NCBI RefSeq assembly: GCF_000708675.1
Contig: NZ_JELR01000001.1
Span: 124,001 to 188,000, forward strand
Reading direction: 5' to 3'
Length of the DNA: 64,000 nt
DNA from: Microbulbifer sp. HZ11
GTDB lineage: Bacteria; Pseudomonadota; Gammaproteobacteria; Pseudomonadales; Cellvibrionaceae
Shown: positions 34,562-43,980 of the stretch, in pieces
Position numbering within the stretch: the first letter of the stretch is position 1
Layout of the letters: each line of letters starts with the position of its first letter
Made by a program: the position numbers and the translations under genes
Notes under the pieces: model-generated
Seen by the model: only the letters and a program-made list of their open reading frames with translations
Database searches by the model: none
What the model was told of the DNA's origin: nothing

Positions 34562-35245
34562 TCAGTTGGCCCATTCGGAATTGCGTTTGCGCGGTTTGAA
34601 GTGCGGTGCCACCATGGCCAGTATTGCGCCTAGGAGTACAGACACGGCGCCGTACATATACCATTTCTGGGACTCACTGGAAGACAGGCGTTGAATTTCC
34701 GCCTGGCTCATGGACTGCTTCTGCTTCAGCAGTTCGTGCTGATTCAGCAGCTTCTGGTGGCGCTGGTTCAGTGCGACCGCATCCGCCGACAGGGATTTCA
34801 GTTCCTTCAGTTCTTTCGCCAGAGCCTCGGCGCGCTCCCGCTCGATCTTTAACGCGGTGGTGAGTTTGGTGTTGTCTTCTTCCAGGCGTCGTACTTCTCC
34901 GCCAAGGTCCCCCTGCATGCTTTCGATATGCTGCAGGCGCTGCTCTGCCTGTGCCAGTTTGATTTTGGCGACAGGTTCGGATTCCAGATATTGGCGGCGT
35001 ACCCAGCCTTCCTCACCCCCGGGCGTACGTACCTGCGCCCAGCCGGTATCCGGTGAGTCTTGCAGAAGTGTCAACTTGGTGCCACTGGGCAGGCCGCGAT
35101 GCAGAATACGGAATTCGTTGCCCTGGCCGGAGCGCATAGGCACGTGCAGTTCATCGGTAATATAGCGATCGGAGCTGATTGCCTGGCTGTGGCTGGTGGC
35201 CAGGGTAATCAGAGAGGCGGTGAGTGCGGAAATCAGTTTCTTCAT
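34562..35245 (-). CDS. SH3-domain protein with coiled coil and C-terminal membrane anchor
   Basis: The 227-residue protein starts MKKLISALTAS with a signal peptide (cleavage near SQAIS), then a bacterial SH3 domain (YITDELHVPMRSGQGNE ... WVRRQYLE), a long coiled coil (about 100-195, heptads rich in L, E and K) and one C-terminal TM helix (WYMYGAVSVLLGAILAMVAP) with a basic tail. This matches the TIGR04211/YgiM layout of periplasmic, membrane-anchored SH3 proteins. The longer upstream frame to 35464 overlaps no ribosome site and lacks homology. Its role is probably in the cell envelope. Confidence 0.85.
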   Translation of the reverse strand: MKKLISALTASLITLATSHSQAISSDRYITDELHVPMRSGQGNEFRILHRGLPSGTKLTLLQDSPDTGWAQVRTPGGEEGWVRRQYLESEPVAKIKLAQAEQRLQHIESMQGDLGGEVRRLEEDNTKLTTALKIERERAEALAKELKELKSLSADAVALNQRHQKLLNQHELLKQKQSMSQAEIQRLSSSESQKWYMYGAVSVLLGAILAMVAPHFKPRKRNSEWAN

Positions 35246-35306
35246 GGTCTGGGAAAATCGGCCTTGGAGAGTCGGGGGGCTCATTTTTATCGTGCTACAG
35301 GCTGCC

Positions 35307-35606
35307 TCAGGGCAGCACCAGCTTGTAGGGTTTGACGGTGACCGAGGCGTAAACCCCCGCCGCCATATAGGGGTCTTGGTCCGCCCACTTCTGCGCGTCT
35401 GCAAGTGAGGCGAATTCGGCAACCACCAGGCTGCCGGTGAAACCGGCTTCGCCGGGATCTTCACTGTCGATGGCCGGGTGTGGACCGGCGATCAACAGGC
35501 GCCCCTCGTCTTTCAGGCTAGTGAGGCGAGCAATGTGCTCAGGGCGCGCAGTCTTGCGCAGCGGCAGGCTGTTTTCGACGTCCTGGCTGATGATGGCATA
35601 CCACAT
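35307..35606 (-). CDS. yciI: YciI-like protein
   Basis: The 99-residue single-domain protein starts [14 protein letters not shown] and has the YciI-fold pattern: histidine in ARPEHIARL, a central [12 protein letters not shown] loop with H and D residues implicated in the family's active site, and [18 protein letters not shown]. YciI is a ferredoxin-like fold protein related to DGPF-domain and muconolactone isomerase-like enzymes; its function is unclear. In E. coli it lies near the septation gene yciB; here a VC0807-family membrane protein is adjacent. Confidence 0.9.
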   Translation of the reverse strand: MWYAIISQDVENSLPLRKTARPEHIARLTSLKDEGRLLIAGPHPAIDSEDPGEAGFTGSLVVAEFASLADAQKWADQDPYMAAGVYASVTVKPYKLVLP

Positions 35607-35689
35607 GGTGCGTATCGGATTCCTGATTCGTTATCGTTTTCTGCGATCTGTTTTCGGCGATGTAAAGGTACGGTGCAGCCCGCATGGAG

Positions 35690-36442
35690 TTACTGCTGTA
35701 CCATGATTTCTTCAAGGGTCAGCCCGGTCAGTTTGCCAATACGGCGAAACAGGAACACCAGCACCAGCATCAGAATGATGGTGGCAGGCAGTGCAATCAC
35801 CGGGAAACTGAGCGCAGTCATTTTTCCCAGTTCTTCATTGAACGCTGCGGTGCCGGGAGGGCTTTGCAACAGCACTTCGGCGAGAATGTAGTTCAGGGTC
35901 GAAGATAAAAAGAATGACCCGGCAATCATCCAGGAAGCCTGCTGCAGGGTGCGATTAAACGCGCTCTCATTGTTTTTGGCTGCGAGACGGTTGGCAATTT
36001 TGCCAGTGTCGAGAATTCGGTCGTTGTAAATCAGGGTCCGCACCAGCGGCCAGCGGGTGTACAGGCTGGCGATCGTGAGCACGCCAAGGAGGCCGGGAAT
36101 GGCAGCTTCCTTGATGGCGATGTATTTTGCATCCAGTTCCAGCAGGCTCATGCCGCCGGTCAGCAGAATACTGACAACACCCAGCGCTGAAAAGAAATTG
36201 ACCTTGCCGGAGCGTTGCAGATCGCGCAGGCCATATATGAGCGGAAATGCCAGCGCCACAACGATGGCCCACTTGGTACCGAGCCACTCGTCGCCAGACA
36301 ACTTGGTCAGGATCAAAGTTGGGATGACAATGTTGAGGAGAAGGTTGCCCAGCAGGCTTTCCTTGTGGGGCTTGTCGGTGGAGGTTTCCGCGGCGCTGCT
36401 GGACGTCGCTGCCCCCGAATTCGTCTGGTTGCTATCAGTCAT
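35690..36442 (-). CDS. VC0807-family inner-membrane protein
   Basis: The 250-residue protein has a polar, alanine/serine-rich N-terminal tail and about six membrane segments. Conserved-looking blocks are NIVIPTLILTKLSGDEWLG, LIYGLRDL, KEAAIPGLLGVLTIASL, and FFLSSTLNYILA. It is recognised as the VC0807 family of unknown function, distantly similar in layout to intracellular septation protein YciB. ATG 36442 is chosen with GGAACAGAAG just before it; the longer frame to 36586 has no site. Confidence 0.82.
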   Translation of the reverse strand: MTDSNQTNSGAATSSSAAETSTDKPHKESLLGNLLLNIVIPTLILTKLSGDEWLGTKWAIVVALAFPLIYGLRDLQRSGKVNFFSALGVVSILLTGGMSLLELDAKYIAIKEAAIPGLLGVLTIASLYTRWPLVRTLIYNDRILDTGKIANRLAAKNNESAFNRTLQQASWMIAGSFFLSSTLNYILAEVLLQSPPGTAAFNEELGKMTALSFPVIALPATIILMLVLVFLFRRIGKLTGLTLEEIMVQQ

Positions 36443-36752
36443 CTTCTGTTCCGGTGATAATGCCCGCTGGCTGACCCTACAGCTGTCAGTGGCGAAGTTA
36501 CTTTCCCCCGTGCGGGGCCTTATCCCTGAAACCGGTGAACCGGTTGAAACGGCAGATCCGCGCTTCTGGCATCTGCCGCGCACCATCGCAACAGCTGCGT
36601 GGGCGGTTTAGCCTGCGAGTTACTGAGACAGCTACTGTGGCAGACGGTTCCATTCGGCGTCTACCGGGGTGTGCTGGCCAGGTTTACTGGTTCGGCGTAC
36701 CGTGTGAGAGCCGCCCGGGTTGGCCCCAATGCGAATCAAATTAGCACGAGTT
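36443..36752. other. Divergent intergenic region
   Basis: It carries the promoters of the VC0807-family gene (-) and the PHP gene (+). Short palindromes ACCGGT and AACCGGTT occur near 36528-36545. No gene or known leader is seen. Confidence 0.35.
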
Positions 36753-37661
36753 ATGGACTGTGATATGGACACTGCCCGCGTTACCGTGACCAGCGATACA
36801 CTATCTGGTCAGGTTGATCTGCACTGCCACAGCACTGCATCCGACGGTATTTTAAGCCCTGCGGCGCTGGTGTCGAGGGCGAAATCCGCTGGTGTGACGC
36901 TATTGGCGCTTACCGATCACGACACTGTAGCGGGGATTGACGAAGCTGCGGCGACGGCGAGGGAGCAAGGGGTTACCCTGATGCCCGGCATTGAGCTGAC
37001 CGCACGCTGGGGACGGCGTGTGATTCACGTGGTTGGGCTCAATATTGACCGTGGGTCCGACGCGCTGACCGACGCCATTTCCGAGCGTGCCCGGCTGCGG
37101 CGCCAGAGAGCCCGCGAAATCGCAGCACGGCTGGAAAAGCGAGGCTTTACGGGGGCGTTCGACGGCGCGAGGAGCTTCTCTGGCGGGGATGAAATCGGCC
37201 GCCCGCATTTCGCGCGCTGGATGGTGGCACAGGGGTATGTGAGCGATACGGCGAAAGCTTTCAAGCGGTATTTGGGGCAGGGCAAAATCGGGGATGTTTC
37301 AGTGCCCTGGCCGGCGCTCGCGGAAACGGTCGCCGCCATTCACGCAGCCAAGGGGGCGGCGGTTCTGGCCCATCCCCTGAAGTACGGTCTCACCCGTACC
37401 CGCCTTCTGGCACTGTTGAAGGACTTTCAGTCGGCGGGCGGGGATGCGGCAGAAGTGGTATGTGGGCAGCAAAACCCGGTCCAAACCCGGGAAATTCAGG
37501 CACTGATGGCGGATGCCGGTGTTCAGGCAGGCCTGCACAGGCCGAATCTTCTGGCCTCCGTTGGCAGTGACTTTCACCAGCCGGAGCAGCCCTGGCGGGC
37601 TCTCGGCAGCGTGCACCTGCCGGTGGGCGCGGAGCCGGTCTGGGCTCTTTGGCAATCGTAG
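36753..37661 (+). CDS. rnm: PHP-domain nuclease, RNase AM (YciV/TrpH) family
   Basis: The 302-residue protein has the four PHP-phosphoesterase motifs: DLHCHSTASDG, ALTDHDTVAG, MPGIELTA and a late SVGSDFHQPEQPW. E. coli YciV/RNase AM is a 5'-to-3' exonuclease that matures rRNA 5' ends and degrades pAp; the same role is likely here. Start is uncertain: ATG 36729, 36753 and 36765 are all in frame and none has a strong ribosome site. It is followed by the yciO-like gene, as in E. coli. Confidence 0.88.
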   Translation: MDCDMDTARVTVTSDTLSGQVDLHCHSTASDGILSPAALVSRAKSAGVTLLALTDHDTVAGIDEAAATAREQGVTLMPGIELTARWGRRVIHVVGLNIDRGSDALTDAISERARLRRQRAREIAARLEKRGFTGAFDGARSFSGGDEIGRPHFARWMVAQGYVSDTAKAFKRYLGQGKIGDVSVPWPALAETVAAIHAAKGAAVLAHPLKYGLTRTRLLALLKDFQSAGGDAAEVVCGQQNPVQTREIQALMADAGVQAGLHRPNLLASVGSDFHQPEQPWRALGSVHLPVGAEPVWALWQS

Positions 37662-37764
37662 CCTGTTTCCGGTGGCTGCTCGTCAGAGGTGTTTGTGGCA
37701 AACTGGCGCCAATTAAGAGTATTCGCGCAGGTGCTAACTGCGCTTTCTGAGCAAGGGGGTAGCC

Positions 37765-38388
37765 GTGGCGCAATTCTTCCAGATACATCCGGAAAATCCG
37801 CAAGCGCGTCTGATCAGTCAGGCCGCCGATATCGTCGCATCGGGCGGTGTCATCGTATTTCCCACTGATTCTGCCTACGCGGTCGGCTGTCGGCTGGGCG
37901 AAAAAATGGCGGTTGAGCGTATTCGCGCCCTGCGTCAGTTGGATAAAAACCACAATTTTACCCTGATGTGCCGCGATCTCTCGGAGCTGGCCAGTTACGC
38001 CAAGGTGGACAATCAGATGTTCCGCCTGCTCAAGAACCACACCCCGGGCCCCTATACATTTATCATGCCGGCGACCTCCGAGGTGCCGCGCCGTCTCGCC
38101 CATGCCAAGCGCAAAACCATCGGTCTGCGTGTGCCGGACAACCCCATCGTGCAGGGTATTATCAGTGCCCTCGGTGAACCCCTGATGAGTTGCAGTCTGA
38201 TCCTGCCCGGCGACGAGCAACCGCTCACGGACCCATACGATATCCGTGACACCCTGGAGCACCAGGTGGAGCTGGTGATCGATGGTGGTTTTTGTGGCCT
38301 TGAGGCCACAACCGTGGTCGATCTCACCGGCGACGAGCCAGTACTGGTGCGTCAGGGATGTGGTGCAATTGATGAAATTCTCGGCTGA
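37765..38388 (+). CDS. yciO: Sua5/YciO/YrdC-family protein, YciO type
   Basis: The 207-residue protein belongs to the threonylcarbamoyl-AMP synthase superfamily: GGVIVFPTDSAYAVGCRLG near the N-terminus, FTLMCRDLSELASYA, LKNHTPGPYTFI, KTIGLRVPDN and CSLILPGDEQPL. E. coli YciO is distinct from TsaC and weakly active in t6A synthesis, so the primary job remains uncertain. It starts with GTG 37765 after AAGGGGG. It sits between the PHP nuclease and scpA. Confidence 0.9.
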   Translation: MAQFFQIHPENPQARLISQAADIVASGGVIVFPTDSAYAVGCRLGEKMAVERIRALRQLDKNHNFTLMCRDLSELASYAKVDNQMFRLLKNHTPGPYTFIMPATSEVPRRLAHAKRKTIGLRVPDNPIVQGIISALGEPLMSCSLILPGDEQPLTDPYDIRDTLEHQVELVIDGGFCGLEATTVVDLTGDEPVLVRQGCGAIDEILG

Positions 38389-38396
38389 CGCTGATG

Positions 38397-38402
38397 TATA
38401 AT
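38397..38402 (+). promoter_or_regulatory. Candidate -10 element upstream of scpA
   Basis: A consensus TATAAT lies 42 bp before the scpA ATG, just past the yciO stop; no matching -35 at normal spacing is obvious. Confidence 0.35.
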
Positions 38403-38443
38403 CGCGCGTTTGGCGTGTCCCGCGGGGTCGCCCATTTCCTCAG

Positions 38444-39724
38444 ATGTCCGGTGATTGTGTGTCCAGTGAAGAATTAGAAGAAGTCGTGGCAGCCGGTTCC
38501 GACGTGGCACAGGCTGGGCCAGTGGTCGATGAGCTTCCTGCAACGGAAATGCGCGCCCCTGCGAGCGAGCCTGGCGAAGCGTCCGAAGAGGCGGCAGAAG
38601 TTGCAAGCGAGCCAGACAGCCACGGCGACAGCACGCCGGATGAAGGCCAGGTGGCGGCGCCCGCAGGTCCCCGTCAGGGGGAAATGCCATTTGCCATGGT
38701 CGAAGGCAAGGCATTCACCGATCTTCCCAGTGATCTGTATATCCCCCCGGATGCACTTGAGGTGATTCTTGAGGCCTTCGAAGGCCCCCTCGACCTACTG
38801 CTTTATCTGATTCGCCGGCAGAATCTGGATATTCTCGAGATCAATGTGGCGGACATCACTCGCCAGTACATGGCCTATGTGGAGATGATGACCTCCATGC
38901 GCTTTGAATTGGCGGCCGAGTACCTGGTGATGGCGGCGATGCTGGCGGAAATCAAATCCCGTATGTTGCTGCCGCGACCACCTGAGGCCGAGGAAGAAGA
39001 GGGCGAAGATCCGCGTGCGGCGCTGATTCGTCGCCTGCAGGAATACGAGCGCTTTAAAACCGCTGCGGAGGACATGGATGAGCTGCCCCGGGTGGGCCGC
39101 GATATCCACCAGGCTAGTGCCAGCGGCCCGGATCGCAAGCTGACCCGCCCTGAACCCGAGGTTGATCTGAAGGAAGTGCTGGTCGCCCTGGCGGATGTGC
39201 TGCGTCGTGCGGACATGTTTGAAAGCCACCAGGTGGAAAAAGAAAAGCTCTCCACCCGGGAGCGCATGACCCAGGTGCTCGACAAGATCAAACACCGCCA
39301 GTTCGTGCCCTTTGTAAGCCTTTTCCGGGCGGAGGAAGGGCGCCTTGGCGTCGTGGTGACTTTTCTGGCGGTGATGGAACTGGTGAAAGAATCCCTTCTG
39401 GAGCTGGTTCAGAACGACGCGTTCGGGCCTATCCACGTGCGCGCCCGGGGCGAAGTATCGGAGGCGCCTGAAGAGGTGGGCGAAGGCGAAAGTGGTGAAG
39501 TCGAGCCGTTTCGCCACACCGACGATACTAGCGACACCGAAGACGCGGTGACCGGGGCTGCGGTGACCGGGGCTAATGAAATGCGCGTCACCCATGGCGA
39601 TGAACTGGCGCAGGAAAGCGAGATGTCTCCCTCCGGTGGCGAGTTTGCCGCGGGCCGGGAGGACGAACAGGAAATCAGTACCGGACTACCCCTGCGTACG
39701 GCACCGGAGTCCAGTGAAGAGTGA
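38444..39724 (+). CDS. scpA: Segregation and condensation protein A with acidic tails
   Basis: ScpA is the kleisin that, with ScpB and SMC, organises chromosomes. The core (about 95-345) shows EAFEGPLDLLLYLIRRQNLDI (motif near 104-124, given by position), the DITRQYMAY helix, AAEYLVMAAMLAEIKSRMLLP and the C-terminal winged-helix region. The 426-residue protein is long for the family (about 250-280) because of an acidic, disordered N-terminal extension of about 90 residues and an acidic C-tail of about 80. It overlaps scpB by 4 bp (GTGA). Confidence 0.93.
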   Translation: MSGDCVSSEELEEVVAAGSDVAQAGPVVDELPATEMRAPASEPGEASEEAAEVASEPDSHGDSTPDEGQVAAPAGPRQGEMPFAMVEGKAFTDLPSDLYIPPDALEVILEAFEGPLDLLLYLIRRQNLDILEINVADITRQYMAYVEMMTSMRFELAAEYLVMAAMLAEIKSRMLLPRPPEAEEEEGEDPRAALIRRLQEYERFKTAAEDMDELPRVGRDIHQASASGPDRKLTRPEPEVDLKEVLVALADVLRRADMFESHQVEKEKLSTRERMTQVLDKIKHRQFVPFVSLFRAEEGRLGVVVTFLAVMELVKESLLELVQNDAFGPIHVRARGEVSEAPEEVGEGESGEVEPFRHTDDTSDTEDAVTGAAVTGANEMRVTHGDELAQESEMSPSGGEFAAGREDEQEISTGLPLRTAPESSEE

Positions 39725-40770
39725 GTGAACCCAATACGATGAGTATCGCCCCGGAACTACTGCGCCGGATTGTCGAAGGAGCCTTGCTGGCGGCGGCGCA
39801 ACCGCTGTCGGAGGACAAGCTTCTGTCGTTGATTGACGAGGGCGAGCGCCCGGAGAAAGCCGAGCTCAAGCAGGCTCTGGAAGATATCGCAGAAAGCTGC
39901 GCCGAACGCGGTTTTGAATTGAAACAGGTCGCCAGCGGCTGGCGCTTTCAGGTGCCAGAAGACCTGGCCCCATGGGTGAATAAGCTGTGGGAGGAAAAGC
40001 CGCAGAAATATTCCCGCGCGACCCTGGAGACCCTGGCGATCATTGCTTACCGCCAGCCGATAACCCGTGGTGATATCGAGGAAATTCGCGGTGTCGCAGT
40101 GAGCTCGCATATTGTGAAGAGCCTTTCGGAACGAGGTTGGATCAAAGTGGTTGGCCAACGGGATGTACCCGGCAAACCCTCGCTCTATGCCACAACTCGC
40201 GAATTTCTCGACTACTTCAATCTGAAGAGCCTGGATGACTTGCCGACACTGGCGGAAATCCGCGATATCGAAAGCCTCAATGCCGCGCTGGATCTGGGTG
40301 ACGGCGCGCCGGCGCCGGCAGACAGTGCAAGCGCTGGCAGTGAAGACGCAGATGGCGCAGGCCCTGACTCCGATGAAGCGACGGATGAAGCAGCCGGTGA
40401 GAATTCCGAAGCTGCAGAGAGTGCGGATCAGGAACAGGCTAGCGGCGACGAATTCGACGAAGCTGCCAAGGCGGGTGAACCGTTAACGGGTGAGCAGGAT
40501 GACGCTGAACGAGACTTCGGTCAGGCATTCGCGGAGCCGGGCGAAGGCGAGGTCGCAGGCGAACCTGACGATCTACCGACAGAAACCACGCACGGTCGCG
40601 GTGACCAGGGCTACCCTGAAGGGGCACCTGTGGCACAAGAGCGCGAGCTGTCAGTGGAGCAAACCAATGAACCGGTGGAAGCCGGTGAAGAAGACGTTGC
40701 GGACTATGATGAGCCGCGCGACGAACAGGATGAAGATGAACAGCAATCCCCGGAAAATCTCCACCCATGA
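39721..40770 (+). CDS. scpB: Segregation and condensation protein B with long acidic tail
   Basis: ScpB forms a winged-helix dimer that binds ScpA. The core (about 8-185) contains IVEGALLAAAQPLSEDKLL, YSRATLETLAIIAYRQPITR, the EEIRGVAVSSHIVKSL segment and LYATTREFLDYFNL. The remaining 160 residues are almost all E, D, A, S, G and Q, predicted disordered. The GTG start at 39721 overlaps scpA by 4 bp; ATG 39739 is the alternative. It overlaps rluB by 4 bp. The family norm is about 180-280 residues. Confidence 0.93.
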   Translation: MSEPNTMSIAPELLRRIVEGALLAAAQPLSEDKLLSLIDEGERPEKAELKQALEDIAESCAERGFELKQVASGWRFQVPEDLAPWVNKLWEEKPQKYSRATLETLAIIAYRQPITRGDIEEIRGVAVSSHIVKSLSERGWIKVVGQRDVPGKPSLYATTREFLDYFNLKSLDDLPTLAEIRDIESLNAALDLGDGAPAPADSASAGSEDADGAGPDSDEATDEAAGENSEAAESADQEQASGDEFDEAAKAGEPLTGEQDDAERDFGQAFAEPGEGEVAGEPDDLPTETTHGRGDQGYPEGAPVAQERELSVEQTNEPVEAGEEDVADYDEPRDEQDEDEQQSPENLHP

Positions 40771-41636
40771 GTGATGACGCAGCGCCATTGGGCGAAAAAC
40801 TGCAAAAAGTACTGGCCAGGGCCGGTCTCGGCTCGCGCCGGGAAATGGAGCGTGCCATTGAGGCTGGCCGCGTCACCGTTAACGGCGAAGTAGCCGGGCT
40901 GGGTGAGCGGGTCAGCGAAGATGACCAGATCGAATTCGACGGTAAGCGTATCACCGGCGGTGATGAAAACCGCGTGCGCGTGATCCTTTACAACAAGCCC
41001 ACTGGCGAAATCTGCTCGCGCCACGACCCGGAAGGCCGCCCTACGGTCTACGATCGCTTGCCGCGTCTGAAAACCGGGCGCTGGATCTCGGTCGGGCGGC
41101 TGGATTTCAATACCAGCGGACTGCTGCTGTTTACCAATAGCGGTGAGCTGGCGAATAAGCTCATGCACCCCTCCTCAGTGATTGATCGCGAGTATCTGGT
41201 TCGGATCCAGGGGCAGGTGGACGACGACATGAAGAAGCGCCTGATCAAAGGGGTTTCACTGGACGATGGCGATGCCCGCTTTACCGATATTGTGGAGAGT
41301 GGCGGCGAAGGAACCAACCGCTGGTTCTACTGTGTGGTCATGGAGGGACGCAATCGGGAAGTTCGTCGTCTTTGGGAGTCTCAGGGTGTGCGGGTCAGTC
41401 GTCTGAAGCGCGTGCGCTACGGCAGCGTTTTTATTCCCTCGCATGTTCGTGTGGGGCAGTGGATTGAAATGGAGCCGAAGGAGATCGACGACCTGTGCGT
41501 CACCGCCGGTCTGCCCAAGCTGGGGCAGCGGGCACTTACCCAGGCTGAGAAAGAAGTGTTACAACGGCAGCGCCGCAAGTTACGCAAATCCCCGGTACCC
41601 GCGGGCGGGCGTGTACCCAAGCGCAAAAGCCAATGA
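40767..41636 (+). CDS. rluB: 23S rRNA pseudouridine synthase B
   Basis: RluB makes pseudouridine 2605 in 23S rRNA. The 289-residue protein has an N-terminal S4 domain (KLQKVLARAGLGSRREMERAI) and the RsuA-type catalytic domain with the catalytic aspartate in GRLDFNTSGLLLFTN, then EYLVRIQG and EGRNREVRRLWES. A basic C-terminal tail follows. It overlaps scpB by 4 bp and ends 16 bp before a strong terminator, closing the scpA-scpB-rluB operon. Confidence 0.96.
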   Translation: MSDDAAPLGEKLQKVLARAGLGSRREMERAIEAGRVTVNGEVAGLGERVSEDDQIEFDGKRITGGDENRVRVILYNKPTGEICSRHDPEGRPTVYDRLPRLKTGRWISVGRLDFNTSGLLLFTNSGELANKLMHPSSVIDREYLVRIQGQVDDDMKKRLIKGVSLDDGDARFTDIVESGGEGTNRWFYCVVMEGRNREVRRLWESQGVRVSRLKRVRYGSVFIPSHVRVGQWIEMEPKEIDDLCVTAGLPKLGQRALTQAEKEVLQRQRRKLRKSPVPAGGRVPKRKSQ

Positions 41637-41651
41637 GTATTGGGCGCGGAT

Positions 41652-41680
41652 AAAAAAGGCAGCTTCAGGCTGCCTTTTTT
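41652..41680. terminator. Bidirectional terminator after rluB
   Basis: AAAAAA-GGCAGC (41652-41663), loop TTCAG, GCTGCC-TTTTTT (41669-41680). It serves rluB (+) and possibly the convergent SRPBCC gene (-). Confidence 0.9.
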
Positions 41681-41710
41681 GTACCGGTACGGAAGGGCCG
41701 CAGTCGCCGC

Positions 41711-42409
41711 TCAGGGCTGCTCTTCCTGCTCGAAGTCCTCGATGGCATCACCGTCGGAATCCGGTATTTCAATCTCGTCTCCTTCGATAATCTGGTTTTC
41801 CATCCCCGGGTCGGTAACCTCTGGTTCAATGTTCCCTCCGTCGGAGGGGACCGCCTCATCAGCAGAAACTGGTGGGGCACCGGCGCTGGCTTCCGATTCC
41901 ACCAGGTTTTTCAGCTTCTGCAGGCCGTCCTCAAAGGACTTACCCACCATTCGCGAAACCATCAGTCCCATCCAGCGGGCGATGGGGCTTCCTCCCATCT
42001 CCGACTCAAAGGACCAGGTTACGTTGGTGCCGCTGCCCTGCGGCTGCAGGGTGAATTCCGCTTTGGCCTGCCCCTGAGACCCAAAATCCAGATCTGTGGC
42101 CACGCGCGAGTAGGGTTCACTTGCGGTAATGGTCTGGGAGCCGTTACCGACGCTTGGGTTATCACTCTTCCAGTTCATGATCGCACCATTACCCTCGGGG
42201 AAGCCCTCGTAGGTGTATTCGGTGTTCGGATCAATCTGGTACCACGGCGACCACTTGTTGAAGTTGCGGAAGTTGTTCAGATAGGGAAAGACGACTTCCG
42301 GTGGCTCGGCAATGTAGACGCTGCGCTCGGTAGTGGCGACCCGCGGGAAGAGAAAACCGGCCAGTACCAGCAGGGCGAGAAAGAGCAGGATGTACAGTAT
42401 CCAGCGCAT
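41711..42409 (-). CDS. SRPBCC-fold protein with N-terminal membrane anchor and acidic tail
   Basis: The 232-residue protein begins with one TM helix (ILYILLFLALLVLAGFLFP) and a SRPBCC/polyketide-cyclase-like domain (about 27-170): ERSVYIAEPPEVVFPYLNNF, WSPWYQIDP and GSGTNVTWSFESEMGG. The last 55 residues are acidic. Related proteins bind hydrophobic ligands, but the ligand and role here are unknown. It follows the cpxRA genes on the same strand after a 157-bp gap. Confidence 0.8.
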   Translation of the reverse strand: MRWILYILLFLALLVLAGFLFPRVATTERSVYIAEPPEVVFPYLNNFRNFNKWSPWYQIDPNTEYTYEGFPEGNGAIMNWKSDNPSVGNGSQTITASEPYSRVATDLDFGSQGQAKAEFTLQPQGSGTNVTWSFESEMGGSPIARWMGLMVSRMVGKSFEDGLQKLKNLVESEASAGAPPVSADEAVPSDGGNIEPEVTDPGMENQIIEGDEIEIPDSDGDAIEDFEQEEQP

Positions 42410-42566
42410 GGCGGACCCCCGTTTGAGGTTAAAGACGGTGCTTTAGCGGCGCTGGGGAACTGCGGAATCACCGGCCAGCGAAGCCTGCAGGAAAGTGTAC
42501 TGGGAGAATTTCAGCTTCGCCAGCGGGCGGACACGAGAATCTGATTCCCCATCCGCCCGCGTGAAA

Positions 42567-43976
42567 TCAAAACTGGGTGTCCAGTATCGGCAGTGTAATG
42601 CGCACCGCGAGACCGGCTGAGGGTGCGTTGAACGCTTCAATCTGCCCGCGATGCTGGGCCACAGTACGCTGAGCGATGGCCAGACCCAAGCCGAAGCCGC
42701 CACTCTCGCGGCTACGGGCCTCGTCGGTGCGGTAGAACGGGCGGAAGATCGCTTCCAATTCAGATTCGGGTACGCCGCGGCCGGAGTCGGTGACCAGGAT
42801 CTGGCAATGTCCGGCATCGGTGGACCCGGCCGGGTCGACCGCGGTGGAGGCCACCGTATCCACCGTGACCGTCACGCGCCCGCCCTCGGGACTGTACTTG
42901 ATTGCGTTGCGCAGAATGTTTTCCAGCGCCGCGGTAAGGGAGCTGCCGCGCGTGGCGACCAGCAGCTCGCTGCCCTCACCACGGAGCGATACGGCTACTT
43001 GTTTGCGGTCTGCCTCATCTGTCAATTCATCACTCAGAGCCTGCAGCAGGCTGTTGATTTCCACCACATCGTCCAACGGGCGCTCTTCGTCGCCACTCAC
43101 CGGCAGGGACAATATGTCGGCAATGATGTCTTCGAGATAGTCCGCCGCCTTTCCGATCTTATCGAGTTCGGGGTCCAGCTCCTGCACCTGTTTCTGGCGC
43201 GCGATCCCCAATGCAACCTGCAGACGGGCGAGGGGAGATCGCAACTCGTGTGAGACGTCCTTGATCAGGCGCCGCTGCTCCGCCATGGATTCCTGAAGTT
43301 GCGCCGTCATGGAGTCAAAGTCCGCCGCTAGCTCGCCCAGTTCACGGCCGTGACCGCGCAGGGTCGGCGTCACCCGATAACTGAGATCCCCCGCAGCCAC
43401 GCGCCGGGTGGCGACGCGCAGGTTGTCCAGGGGCTTGCTCAGGTAGCGTGCCAGCAGATAGCAGGCCAGGCCGGAAGCGAGGGTGGTGAGCACCAGGATT
43501 GGCCAGAAGCTGCGCAGAATAAATCGCAGCAACAACTCTTCTTTGCTTTTACCGGCAATAAACACTACGCGCAGGGACTCTCCGCCGCGCTGATGGACAA
43601 AAAACCCCACACTGGGCTTCCTGTCTACCAACCCGCGTGCCTCGCGGTTGCGGAAATTCAGACCGGCGAACAGGGGGGCCATATCTTTGGGGATAGGGCG
43701 CTGCAGAATTTCCTGGCCGGCTCCGTCGATGGCGTACACGCGTTTTTGCACATCTTTTGGCTGCTGTTCGAGCCAGTGCTGGAAGTGCTCGACGCCGTGG
43801 CGGCGGGCCATGCGCAGGTTATGAGTGATCTCACGGAACAGTTCCGGCCCTTCCCAGCGATCCCTTTGGGCTGGATCGCCGAATTCGCGTATGTGCGTGA
43901 TATACACCGCGGCCAAAACCATGATGATGGCGGTAAGCCATGCGCCGAAGAAAACGCGTCCAAACAGGCTGCTCAT
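42567..43976 (-). CDS. cpxA: Sensor histidine kinase, CpxA type
   Basis: The 469-residue inner-membrane kinase has a TM helix (about 8-26), a periplasmic sensor domain (27-153), a second TM (about 155-178), HAMP (178-232), the phosphorylated H243 in DVSHELRSPLARLQ, the N-box ENILRNAIKYS, and G-boxes DSGRGVPESE and GFGLGLAIA. It is 4 bp downstream of cpxR. Together with a CpxP/Spy-like protein and phased CpxR sites, this supports an envelope-stress system. Confidence 0.92.
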   Translation of the reverse strand: MSSLFGRVFFGAWLTAIIMVLAAVYITHIREFGDPAQRDRWEGPELFREITHNLRMARRHGVEHFQHWLEQQPKDVQKRVYAIDGAGQEILQRPIPKDMAPLFAGLNFRNREARGLVDRKPSVGFFVHQRGGESLRVVFIAGKSKEELLLRFILRSFWPILVLTTLASGLACYLLARYLSKPLDNLRVATRRVAAGDLSYRVTPTLRGHGRELGELAADFDSMTAQLQESMAEQRRLIKDVSHELRSPLARLQVALGIARQKQVQELDPELDKIGKAADYLEDIIADILSLPVSGDEERPLDDVVEINSLLQALSDELTDEADRKQVAVSLRGEGSELLVATRGSSLTAALENILRNAIKYSPEGGRVTVTVDTVASTAVDPAGSTDAGHCQILVTDSGRGVPESELEAIFRPFYRTDEARSRESGGFGLGLAIAQRTVAQHRGQIEAFNAPSAGLAVRITLPILDTQF

Positions 43977-43980
43977 GGCA

